DNA from: UBA6183 sp943372215
Lineage (GTDB): Bacteria; Bacteroidota; Bacteroidia; UKL13-3
Direction of reading: 5' to 3'
DNA length: 64,000 nt
Assembly (NCBI GenBank): GCA_943372215.1
Contig: CALRXU020000004.1
Coordinates: forward strand, 174,501 to 238,500
Positions 8,511-15,260 of the stretch are shown here, piece after piece; the first letter of the stretch is position 1; each line of letters starts with the position of its first letter. Made by a program: the position numbers and the translations under genes. The notes under the pieces are model-generated. The model was not told the origin of the DNA. It saw only the letters and a list, made by a program, of their open reading frames with translations, and ran no database searches.

Positions 8511-8775
8511 CGTTAGCAGAAATTACCGCTAACGTAAGAGTGTGAAAATACTAAAAATATAAGGTTTTAGAGCGCAGTATTTGAAAATTTCTCACATTGG
8601 TATCCGAATATTTTAATATCTAAATTTAGCTTTTTCACAACCTGAGGTTCCCACGCTTGGCGTTCGTGCGGGATTTCGGAGCACAACCTGTCCCGCTTGC
8701 GGGAAAGCTTCACCTGCCTGCGCTACCGCTTCGGTAGGCAGGTTTAACCACTGAACCGCCAATTTCTTGTAGGTG
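8511..8775. repeat. Long compound junction repeat (attC-like plus hairpins)
   Basis: The 331 bp spacer between two genes holds several elements. There is a perfect 7-bp inverted repeat CGTTAGC...GCTAACG (8511-8534) near the next gene start. The 27-bp core with a CCCGC hairpin is at 8681-8707. A nested hairpin lies at 8712-8743 (ACCTGCC / GGCAGGT outside TACCG-ctt-CGGTA). The arm CCGCCAATTTCTTGTAGGTG is at 8756-8775. The 150 bp between 8535 and 8640 shows nothing I can name. An open frame across it (8613-8906) is a by-product of the repeat. Confidence 0.62.
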
Positions 8776-8820
8776 GTTTTACAAGTATTTTTTTGTCTGT
8801 CTTTGTGGTCTGCCGTCCCG

Positions 8821-9405
8821 TTACGCAGATAAAAAATCCAGGTCGAAGTGGTATTTGCTTCTGTTATTTTTGTCAACGTATAAAGTAGTTTCTTTTTGTT
8901 TGTCAAGTTTAAATAAGAGTGTCACTCGGTCAATGGGAATAACACTGCTTACAAACTTTTCAGTCTTGCCATTGCGACTATTATCAAAAATTAAAACTAC
9001 TTGATTTACTTGCACTCGATCTGTGTTTTTTATTGAGTCTGTCAAAGCATTCCACACTTGAATATCGTGTTCAATGTCTAAAGTCGTGATGTAACTTCCT
9101 GTTCCATGTTTTTCTTTCTCTACTATGTAATTATTTTGCTTTATCTCACACTTTAAAAGGTCAACTTTTATTTTTTCTCCGTTTGTTTTAATGTCGTCAA
9201 TGAGCTTTTTAAGTCTTACAGTCTCTTGTTGTTCTTTAATAGTTGGTGTCCAACGCAGCAATGCCCAACCACACCAAAACATTAAAAGTCCAATTAACCA
9301 AAACAAAAATGGATATGGAATAATGGTTCCGCTATATGTTCTAAAAAATGTCACAGTCAGGAAACCAAGTCCAAAAAGTATGTATGCTGAAATTCGTCTT
9401 ACCAT
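8821..9405 (-). CDS. Hypothetical two-TM membrane protein (194 aa)
   Basis: I do not recognise this family. Two hydrophobic helices sit near the N-terminus (ISAYILFGLGFLTVTFF and FLFWLIGLLMFWCGWALL), followed by a short basic/charged helix and a soluble domain of about 130 residues with alternating beta strands (VNQVVLIFDNSRNG, RVTLLFKLDKQKETTLYV). The soluble part is predicted to face the cytoplasm, though I cannot fix the topology. Start ATG at 9405 lies about 20 bases from a repeat site, and the stop TAA precedes another. It is a single-gene unit of the accessory block. Confidence 0.68.
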   Translation of the reverse strand: MVRRISAYILFGLGFLTVTFFRTYSGTIIPYPFLFWLIGLLMFWCGWALLRWTPTIKEQQETVRLKKLIDDIKTNGEKIKVDLLKCEIKQNNYIVEKEKHGTGSYITTLDIEHDIQVWNALTDSIKNTDRVQVNQVVLIFDNSRNGKTEKFVSSVIPIDRVTLLFKLDKQKETTLYVDKNNRSKYHFDLDFLSA

Positions 9406-9426
9406 TGTCGTTCTTTAAAATAATTT

Positions 9427-9562
9427 GTAACGTTTGTCGGGTTTACGAAGTTGGCGATTTAGCATCGCTGATTTTCAATTCGGAGCACAACCTGTCCCGC
9501 TTGCGGGAAAGCTTGAATTAGCCACTGAACGCCAAATTCATGTAGGTGCTATTGTGTGCTGT
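9427..9562. repeat. attC-like junction site
   Basis: The arms TTTACGAAGTTGGCG (9442-9456) and CGCCAAATTCATGTAGGTGC (9530-9549) are imperfect complements. Inside lie AGCATCGCTGATT and the 27-bp core with a CCCGC-tt-GCGGG hairpin (9485-9511). On the minus strand it begins about 5 bases after the antitoxin stop and ends about 21 bases before the next start, with an outer ACGTTACA box. Confidence 0.66.
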
Positions 9563-9566
9563 ATTA

Positions 9567-9926
9567 TTATCCAACGCTGATATTTAGTTTAGGAAGTTCT
9601 ACTTGAAGTTTTATTTTTGCTTTTAATGCAGTAAAAACTTTTATCAAAGTGTCCATTGTTACATTGCTTGCATTGTTTTCAAGCCTTGAAATTTGTGCTT
9701 TTTGAACCCCAATTAGTTTTCCAAGTTCTTCCTGCGTCAAGTGTCTTTCTTGTCTTGCTTGCTTGATGGCTTTACCAATTAAGTCCATTTGAAGTTCATA
9801 TTCAAATATGTCACGTTCAGGTGTCCCAATTTTACCAATTAGTTTGTCCTGTACTTGGTCTAAAGTATATGCTTTAATCACAGTATTATTTATCTCTTTT
9901 CGGTGTTCTTGAATCTTCGATTTCAT
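9567..9926 (-). CDS. XRE-family antitoxin (HigA-like)
   Basis: A 119-residue protein with a C-terminal helix-turn-helix of the Cro/C1 type: AIKQARQERHLTQEELGKLI followed by VQKAQISRLENNASNVTMDTL. This domain order and size match antitoxins of RelE/HigB-type toxins, which neutralise the toxin by direct binding and repress their own operon by DNA binding. It overlaps the upstream toxin gene by four bases (ATGA), so translation is coupled. The toxin-first order is the HigBA arrangement. It is the second gene of a two-gene unit in the accessory block. Confidence 0.9.
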   Translation of the reverse strand: MKSKIQEHRKEINNTVIKAYTLDQVQDKLIGKIGTPERDIFEYELQMDLIGKAIKQARQERHLTQEELGKLIGVQKAQISRLENNASNVTMDTLIKVFTALKAKIKLQVELPKLNISVG

Positions 9927-10279
9927 TTTTTCTTGTTTTTTACTTGTTTATCAGCGAAATATTTTGCCCTAATGTTCATTGCTTTTTGAATTTCGTTGTC
10001 TGGAACTTTACTTCTTTTTTTGATAAATCCGTGTGTCGAAACAACCAACGTATCAATTGTTGAAGTCTTGTCCCAAAAAGCAAGCAGGCGATATTGTGAA
10101 CCCTGATACAGCGTCCTAAATTCCCAAATGTCGTCTGTGAGTTTTTTGAAAAGTTCGGGGTCAAGTTCTACTTGAGATTTACGAATGTTATAAAGTATTT
10201 TTTCGTAATGTTTCCGTTCTAAACCGCTCAAAAATTCAAATGCCTCTTCTAAAAACAGGATTTCAAAATATTTATCCAT
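9923..10279 (-). CDS. RelE/ParE-superfamily toxin (HigB/Gp49-like)
   Basis: A 118-residue toxin-like protein of the phage-derived Gp49/HigB group. Such toxins are usually mRNA interferases acting on ribosomes. Visible signs are the helical N-terminus (EAFEFLSGLERKHYEKILYNI), the central strand motif IWEFRTLYQGSQYRLLAFW with a conserved Arg, and the C-terminal strand/helix TLVVSTHGFIKKRSKVP followed by a Lys-rich tail. The ATG at 10277-10279 is only a few bases from a promoter-like TATAATTG, so the transcript may be nearly leaderless. It precedes and overlaps the antitoxin gene. Confidence 0.9.
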   Translation of the reverse strand: MDKYFEILFLEEAFEFLSGLERKHYEKILYNIRKSQVELDPELFKKLTDDIWEFRTLYQGSQYRLLAFWDKTSTIDTLVVSTHGFIKKRSKVPDNEIQKAMNIRAKYFADKQVKNKKK

Positions 10280-10285
10280 TCAGTA

Positions 10286-10340
10286 CAATTATACAATGCG
10301 TCAAAGGTAACAAAAGTTTCTTTATAACGAAACTTTTGTT
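10286..10340 (-). promoter_or_regulatory. Toxin-antitoxin promoter with operator palindrome
   Basis: A perfect 12-bp inverted repeat, AACAAAAGTTTC (10309-10320) and GAAACTTTTGTT (10329-10340) with an 8-base spacer, lies just upstream of the toxin gene. On the minus strand TTTTG is followed 17 bases later by TATAATTG (complement 10286-10293), one mismatch from the Bacteroidota TAnnTTTG box. The palindrome overlaps the presumed -33 element, which fits autorepression by the HTH antitoxin. Binding itself is inferred. Confidence 0.6.
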
Positions 10341-10615
10341 AATACTTTTTCTTGGGTTAATGTGGTGTTAGAATATGGCACAAACTCAACCTGTTCAACA
10401 GGTGTAGTTAATGAGCTGTCGCAGACCTGTGGTCTGTGACCAAGAAAGAACCTTTAGAAATATGCCTATTATAGCTTTACACACGCGTAGTATAAATGTG
10501 CGTGAGCTAGGTGAAAGAACCTTTAGCAATATACCATTATAGCTTTTATACACGGATTATAAGACTTGTTCCGCTTGCGGGATGCGCGTGAACTGGGATG
10601 TTATGCCTTCGTTGG
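10341..10615. repeat. Spacer with tandem repeat and degenerate junction sites
   Basis: A 275 bp gene-free stretch. Two near-identical units beginning GAAAGAACCTTTAG lie at 10444-10485 and 10513-10555. Between them is a 23-base copy (10489-10511) of 7884-7906, with a CACGC/GCGTG hairpin. A partial CCGCTTGCGGGA core occurs at 10570-10582. GGCATAAC (complement of 10600-10607) stands 8 bases after the ATPase stop codon, as in the 12.5 kb site. It looks like an accumulation of broken junction sites, perhaps the scar of lost genes. Confidence 0.5.
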
Positions 10616-12433
10616 TTACATTTTTTTGAACATTTCTGCTATTTCCAATATTCCCGTTTCATTTTCTTTTAATGCAATGTCGACATAGCACTCTCTTATT
10701 GAGATTGAATTTCCTTTTAGTACTTCTCCGCATATTCGATTGAATATTGTTTTTCCCTGAAATTCATTTTTCCAGTTATCGGAAAGCAGTAGTTTTTCAA
10801 GTCTTATTTGTTCTTCATTGAGCCATTTAGATGTTTTGCTTTTTTCTAGATCAGATGAAAGTTTTTTGAGACTTATTTCAAGTCCATCTGAAATTTCTTT
10901 CTTAACATCTGTAAGTTTCATTGTTTCTATCGATTTTATCTTAGGAACTTTGACGGAATAATTTGCCGCCACATATTCTTTGAAGTTTTTATACAAATTC
11001 AACCCAATCGTTTCTTCTGCTATTCTTTTCATTTGAATTGCGATATTCTCAGGTGTAACGTCTATTCCACTCTTGTCCAAATAAAGGTGAAGAGCAACTT
11101 TATTCAATATTATCTCATTCAAAAAATAATTCTCTATGTGTCGTCTTTTTAAGCAAAAGAGTTTGCCATTGGATTCAAGTTCATCAATTTGTTCTTGCCT
11201 AAGTCCATCTCTGTCCCTTAGCATATACATATCAACACCAAATAGGGAATTTCTAAGTTGTTCTTCAACAGCTTTGAGTGCTCCTAAATTTACCACCGAC
11301 CCAACGGGACTAAATTTGAGCTCAGAATTTGCCTTGATTCCAATTTTGTGATAGGTAAGTCTATCAATACTTGATGTTTCACCTTCTACGAATACTATTT
11401 TTTTTCCTACTGCGAAAAGTCCAAGATTTTCACCAATTAACTGAACCAAATCGTGATGAGAAGTGTCTAATTCACTTAGCCGATGAGCTTGATTATCTCC
11501 AGATTGATTAATGTCTATAAAGAAAACATTGCCTGTTGTATAATATGTAGAAATAAGATCTGCAGAATGTGTCAAAAAAATGAATTGATTTGTGTGTTCA
11601 CCTATAGACTTTAATGCTTCAATTAACTTAAAAGTCAATGTTGGATGTAAATGTAATTCAGGTTCGTCTATTATAAATATTGAATGTCTAATTTCTTTTC
11701 TTGCAACATCAAATAAAATTTTTACGACTTCTTGTTCACCCGAACTAAGGCTTGAAAAGGGCAATATTTGTCCAGAAATATCTTTGTAGCTAAATTCATT
11801 TGGCTTTGCAGGATTAATGTCTTGCAATTCTTTTCTAGGTAAAATATCGGCAAAAACTTCTTTGTATTTTTCGAGTGGTAATGGGAACTTTTTTAAAATG
11901 TCAGCACCAGTTTTTGTTGGATTATCTTGCAATTCTTCTGCTAATTTATTTTTATGTGCTGCAACCTTTTGATGGATATAATTCATAAAATCTCTCCATC
12001 TATCAATAAACGGTGAGTAACCCCAATTCCAAGGAGTATCAGCATCATCAGGGTCAGTTACCTGAAAGCTAATGGGCGTATACTTTATAGTTTCAAGATT
12101 TCTTTTCGAATCAATTTGAACAAGAGAGCCTACATACTGACCTTGTCCGTATTTTCGACTATTGATATATTGAGCGAATTGAGGATTTTGTATTCCCTTT
12201 TTTAATTCAATAGTATCTGCATTGAAATATTTTTCGTCTGCCTCTTCTTTGCGTGTCGCTTCTATCGTTAAATCCATTATTGGCTTCGACTGAATGCTCT
12301 GTACAATCGCGTGTTTTAAACGAGTTTTACCTGATCCATTTGCTCCAGCAATAATGACGACATCACCAAGATTGTCAATCTCAATGTTTCTTATTGGTTT
12401 ATGGTCTGTTAGTTTTAATGATTTTATTCGCAT
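10616..12433 (-). CDS. AAA/ABC-type ATPase with OLD/DUF4435-like C-terminus
   Basis: A 605-residue protein. The N-terminal half is an SMC/ABC-like ATPase: Walker A GANGSGKT (residues ~29-36), signature LSSGEQE (near 227), Walker B FIIDEPELHLHP (near 252) and a switch His in FLTHSAD (near 288). The C-terminal half starts with KIVFVEGETSS and contains YMLRDRDG and RRHIENYF, acidic motifs like the TOPRIM/DUF4435 domains of OLD-family nucleases. Proteins of this plan are often phage-defence effectors, but this role is inference. I start it at ATG 12433 (MRIKSLKL); an in-frame upstream ATG would add 20 residues read from the repeat. It is a single-gene unit between two junction repeats. Confidence 0.85.
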   Translation of the reverse strand: MRIKSLKLTDHKPIRNIEIDNLGDVVIIAGANGSGKTRLKHAIVQSIQSKPIMDLTIEATRKEEADEKYFNADTIELKKGIQNPQFAQYINSRKYGQGQYVGSLVQIDSKRNLETIKYTPISFQVTDPDDADTPWNWGYSPFIDRWRDFMNYIHQKVAAHKNKLAEELQDNPTKTGADILKKFPLPLEKYKEVFADILPRKELQDINPAKPNEFSYKDISGQILPFSSLSSGEQEVVKILFDVARKEIRHSIFIIDEPELHLHPTLTFKLIEALKSIGEHTNQFIFLTHSADLISTYYTTGNVFFIDINQSGDNQAHRLSELDTSHHDLVQLIGENLGLFAVGKKIVFVEGETSSIDRLTYHKIGIKANSELKFSPVGSVVNLGALKAVEEQLRNSLFGVDMYMLRDRDGLRQEQIDELESNGKLFCLKRRHIENYFLNEIILNKVALHLYLDKSGIDVTPENIAIQMKRIAEETIGLNLYKNFKEYVAANYSVKVPKIKSIETMKLTDVKKEISDGLEISLKKLSSDLEKSKTSKWLNEEQIRLEKLLLSDNWKNEFQGKTIFNRICGEVLKGNSISIRECYVDIALKENETGILEIAEMFKKM

Positions 12434-12450
12434 AGTCTTTTTTACAATGA

Positions 12451-12585
12451 GGCATAACGTTTTGCAGCTACAAGAAGTTGGCGATTTCACCATAAATGTT
12501 GATGCGGAGACCCAAACTTTGATTAACCACTAATATGTCTAAGGAGAACTGAACCGCCACTTTTGGGTAGGTGCTGTTATATGCC
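12451..12585. repeat. attC-like junction site (best example)
   Basis: The outer arms on the minus strand are GGCATATAAC (complement 12576-12585) and CGTTATGCC (complement 12451-12459). The next arms are GCACCTACCCAAAAGTGGCG and CGCCAACTTCTTGTAGCTGC, which pair at 14 of 20 positions. About 70 bp with little structure lies inside. It starts 6 bases after the stop codon at 12592 and ends 17 bases before the next start codon, the spacing seen in integron cassettes. Confidence 0.7.
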
Positions 12586-12591
12586 GTAATT

Positions 12592-13731
12592 TTATTCAAC
12601 TGTCTCAATAGTTTGTAAGATGTAGTTTGCTCTCTCTTTTTCTACTACCTTTAGCTCTTCAATGATTTCTTGACACACAATTTTGTAATTTATTGTTTTC
12701 ACTGTCACGCCTTGTAAAACGTCACCATTCGCTTCTCCGCTATATTCTTTTTCATCGTCAAGGTTATAAATCCTCCAAGTGCCTTTCTCCACATCAACCT
12801 GTACGAAGTATCCAATGAAAGTCTTTGTTTCTTCTGTTAGTTCTTCTGCTAAGTTTAGAATATCATAAATTTTTTGAGCCTTTACTTTGTCGATAATTGT
12901 TAGATGAACTCTTTCTTGATTTGGGGCAAACCATTTATGTTTTATTTTTATTTCATTGTCAATTAGCTTCTTCACTAGTTTTTTTAAACTACTAATTGTA
13001 TGTCCTTTTACTGTTCTTAATGAATTGATAAAATCTTCTTCAGAAGCAAAATCACCGATTATTTCATCAAACTTAGAAAGTCCAAATTCGATAATTGAAT
13101 TACCAAATAAGTCTATTTGTGCAGTTGAATAAAAATGAAGATTGAATGAGCTGTAGGAGGAAGCAAAAGCTCTCAGCTTATAATTTGGTGGAATAAAAAC
13201 AGCTTTTTTATCCTTATAATTTTTTTGTATTAAGGCCTTTTTAAAGCTATGTTCTAAAATTACTTGATAAAGCTTAACAATATCACCTAAGTTGTCCGCG
13301 TCTATGCTGTAATTGTCATTTGAATCGGATACTGCTAAGTGAACAATAGCGTTGTTCTTTTCAATAGTTTCATTCAATATAAGTTCATCACCTTGTAATT
13401 GTTTTTGAAAAACGAAACCAGGCTCTGGTAAATATTCTTCTGGCAGAAATTCTTCTTTCCAAGTTTCTGCTATAATTGCTTCATTAACTTGATGAAAGAT
13501 TAGCCACTCGTTTATTTCTGGACTCAAATAAATATCTCTCAAATCTACTTGTCCATTTATAAAATTGGCAAGTCTTGAAGGAGATATAGCTGTAGAAATA
13601 TATGAGGTTGTGTCTTCATTTGCATTCACTAACAGGCAAAGAAAATTTGTCCCAACATTATCTTTAGCTAGAAATATCTCAGGAAAGTCGTAATAGACAA
13701 GAATTTGCGATATGTTGAGAGTTTTTGTCAT
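12592..13731 (-). CDS. Hypothetical protein (379 aa), possibly DUF6575-like
   Basis: Not firmly recognised. The N-terminal ~90 residues (ILVYYDFPEIFLAKDNVGTNFLCLLVN, then SRLANFINGQVDLRDIYLSPE) recall DUF6575-type proteins of unknown function, but this is from memory of the pattern only. The rest is a mixed alpha/beta soluble protein with a charged helix TISSLKKLVKKLIDNEIKIK and a C-terminal strand-rich part. It has no signal peptide. The ATG at 13731 is preferred over a TTG at 13737. It follows the upstream gene's TGA by two bases, so the two form one operon and probably one functional module. Confidence 0.7.
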   Translation of the reverse strand: MTKTLNISQILVYYDFPEIFLAKDNVGTNFLCLLVNANEDTTSYISTAISPSRLANFINGQVDLRDIYLSPEINEWLIFHQVNEAIIAETWKEEFLPEEYLPEPGFVFQKQLQGDELILNETIEKNNAIVHLAVSDSNDNYSIDADNLGDIVKLYQVILEHSFKKALIQKNYKDKKAVFIPPNYKLRAFASSYSSFNLHFYSTAQIDLFGNSIIEFGLSKFDEIIGDFASEEDFINSLRTVKGHTISSLKKLVKKLIDNEIKIKHKWFAPNQERVHLTIIDKVKAQKIYDILNLAEELTEETKTFIGYFVQVDVEKGTWRIYNLDDEKEYSGEANGDVLQGVTVKTINYKIVCQEIIEELKVVEKERANYILQTIETVE

Positions 13732-13733
13732 CG

Positions 13734-14132
13734 TCAAATTATTGGGGTCGAATCTACATTATAATTATTTGTTCTCCACCAAGAATAATGATTTGGTTTA
13801 AATGTCTGCACAACTAAACCGTCACCAGTCGCTAAATTTAATTGCATAACAAGTGGGACTTTGTTTTTGTGTCTTGGTAGTTTTAAAATATTTAGGCATT
13901 CATCAATGTCGTCCCAAATTGACAATGAACGTGAAATACACTCGCTAACATTTGTGTAATTAGCGTTTGGGTTCAATTTTCTCTGAGAATGAAAGTCGAT
14001 TTCAGTCGCAGGATTACTTTTTGCAAGCCGGTAAAATGTTAGCCCGTTCGGGTCAAATGCATTGTCCGGTGGGCACTTTTCTACTAACTCTTCTGACCAA
14101 TTATTCATAATGACTCTAATGTCGTTTATCAT
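13734..14132 (-). CDS. Hypothetical protein (132 aa)
   Basis: I do not recognise this family. It is a soluble protein with Pro/Asn-rich segments (CPPDNAFDPNGLTFYRLAKSN, QRKLNPNANYTNVSECISR), a helical middle (IWDDIDECLNILKLP) and a strand pair (VPLVMQLNLATGDGLVVQTF) ending in a Trp/Asn-rich tail. There are no catalytic motifs and no signal peptide. ATG at 14132 is used; ATG at residue 9 is possible. Its stop TGA lies 2 bases before the ATG of the next gene, indicating coupled expression. It is the first gene of the minus-strand accessory block, next to the repeat-rich 14.2-14.5 kb spacer. Confidence 0.66.
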   Translation of the reverse strand: MINDIRVIMNNWSEELVEKCPPDNAFDPNGLTFYRLAKSNPATEIDFHSQRKLNPNANYTNVSECISRSLSIWDDIDECLNILKLPRHKNKVPLVMQLNLATGDGLVVQTFKPNHYSWWRTNNYNVDSTPII

Positions 14133-14555
14133 GGCACATTACTTATTTATATGTATGCATTTAGTCCCAATGTCATCTAAAAACAGGGTATCTGGATGCA
14201 TTTTGCATGTTTTTTTTAAGGTAGTAATACCCCTTATTTAAAATCGTATTGTTAAATTCCTTTTTTCACAAACCTACCCCAAACCCTCATCCAAATCAAG
14301 AGTAAAAACACCCTTTTTTCTTAGGGAAAACACTCTTTTTTCTAAAAGGGGGTATTTACTTTCTAAAACACCCTTTTTGGGGGTATGAAACGGGTATTTG
14401 GGCAAAATGGCATTTTTGCCAGAGTACAAAAACGTGAAGTTTCCCCCGTTTTTAACTCCACAGCCTTTTAAATGCCCTGTTTGCATTTGGGCAATTGTTA
14501 CAACCGTTTATATAATTCGGCCATGGCAACCTGTTCTTTTATTTATGTTTGAATC
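14133..14555. other. AT-rich repeat-bearing spacer closing the accessory block
   Basis: This 423 bp stretch has no convincing gene. It contains three copies of AAAACAC(C/T)CTTTTT (around 14306, 14329 and 14365), two GGGGGTAT blocks (about 14346 and 14380) that could pair with the CCC-rich units, and a GGCAAAA...TTTTTGCC inverted repeat near 14400. A small hairpin before a run of eight T's lies near 14195-14218. A reading frame at 14274-14486 is made of these repeats and lacks features of a real protein. It separates the minus-strand block from the plus-strand housekeeping genes. Confidence 0.55.
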
Positions 14556-15194
14556 ATGCAAATAACACCTACACAATTGGAAAGTTCGGGTTATACCTTG
14601 TTAGACCGTTTGGAACACGAACAAATGACCACCTTTATTCAGCAATACGTGAAAAAGCGCAACTGGTATGGATGGGGCTACTATGCACTAACGGCCATTT
14701 TTATGGCAGGCATAGCTGCAACAGCGGTGTATAGTTATCAGCGGCAACTGCTTTCCATAGAGCGTTTGTCCACCACCTTTTTTTGGAGTTTTTTGCTGGC
14801 CTTTGCGCTGGTTCCTTTGCATGAGTACATCCATGTATTGGCCTATAAAAAACAAGGGGCAATAAACACCTCATACGATGTAATTTGGCGCAAACTCATG
14901 TTTTTGGCAGTAGCTGATCAGTTTGTTGCCAGCAGAAAAGAGTTTGTTATCGTGGCCTTAGCTCCTTGTGTAAGCATTTCTGTTTTGCTGTTGGTCTTAT
15001 TGCCTTTTGCCACACCCTTTTACTTTTACCTCATTACCTGCGTGCTTTTTTGGCACTTTTCTTTTTGTGCTGGAGACTTTGGCCTATTGAGTTATTTTGC
15101 TTACCACGCAGATAAAGAGGTGGTAACCTATGACGATAAAGCCAATAAAATTTCCTACTTCTACGCAAAAAATGCGTTGCCAAAGGTTGCTTAA
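14556..15194 (+). CDS. DUF3267 membrane zincin-like protein
   Basis: A 212-residue integral membrane protein with about four hydrophobic segments. The second segment ends in PLHEYIHVLAYKKQG, a HExxH zinc-binding motif typical of DUF3267 putative metalloproteases. A later segment has FWHFSFCAGDFG, where the Asp could supply another metal ligand as in site-2-protease-like folds. Its C-terminus is a short charged cytoplasmic-looking tail. No substrate is known for the family. It is transcribed with the next two plus-strand genes, though a 66 bp gap follows. Confidence 0.85.
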   Translation: MQITPTQLESSGYTLLDRLEHEQMTTFIQQYVKKRNWYGWGYYALTAIFMAGIAATAVYSYQRQLLSIERLSTTFFWSFLLAFALVPLHEYIHVLAYKKQGAINTSYDVIWRKLMFLAVADQFVASRKEFVIVALAPCVSISVLLLVLLPFATPFYFYLITCVLFWHFSFCAGDFGLLSYFAYHADKEVVTYDDKANKISYFYAKNALPKVA

Positions 15195-15260
15195 GGGCGT
15201 TTAGTGATAACAGCATTACAAAGCGCTGGTAAACGCCAATCTTTTTTGTAACTTAGCCAC

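Noticed and set aside
8613..8906. A 97-codon frame on the minus strand
   Set aside because: Its body is the compound repeat at 8681-8775 and it overlaps the end of the 194-aa gene; no protein features are present.
2023..14132. CRISPR array or prophage as explanation of the accessory block
   Set aside because: Repeats are of unequal length and spacing and separate whole genes; there are no short regular spacers, cas genes, integrase, capsid or terminase genes.
14274..14486. A 70-codon frame on the minus strand
   Set aside because: It is made of low-complexity AAAACACCC/GGGTAT repeats and has no signal, motif or plausible start context.
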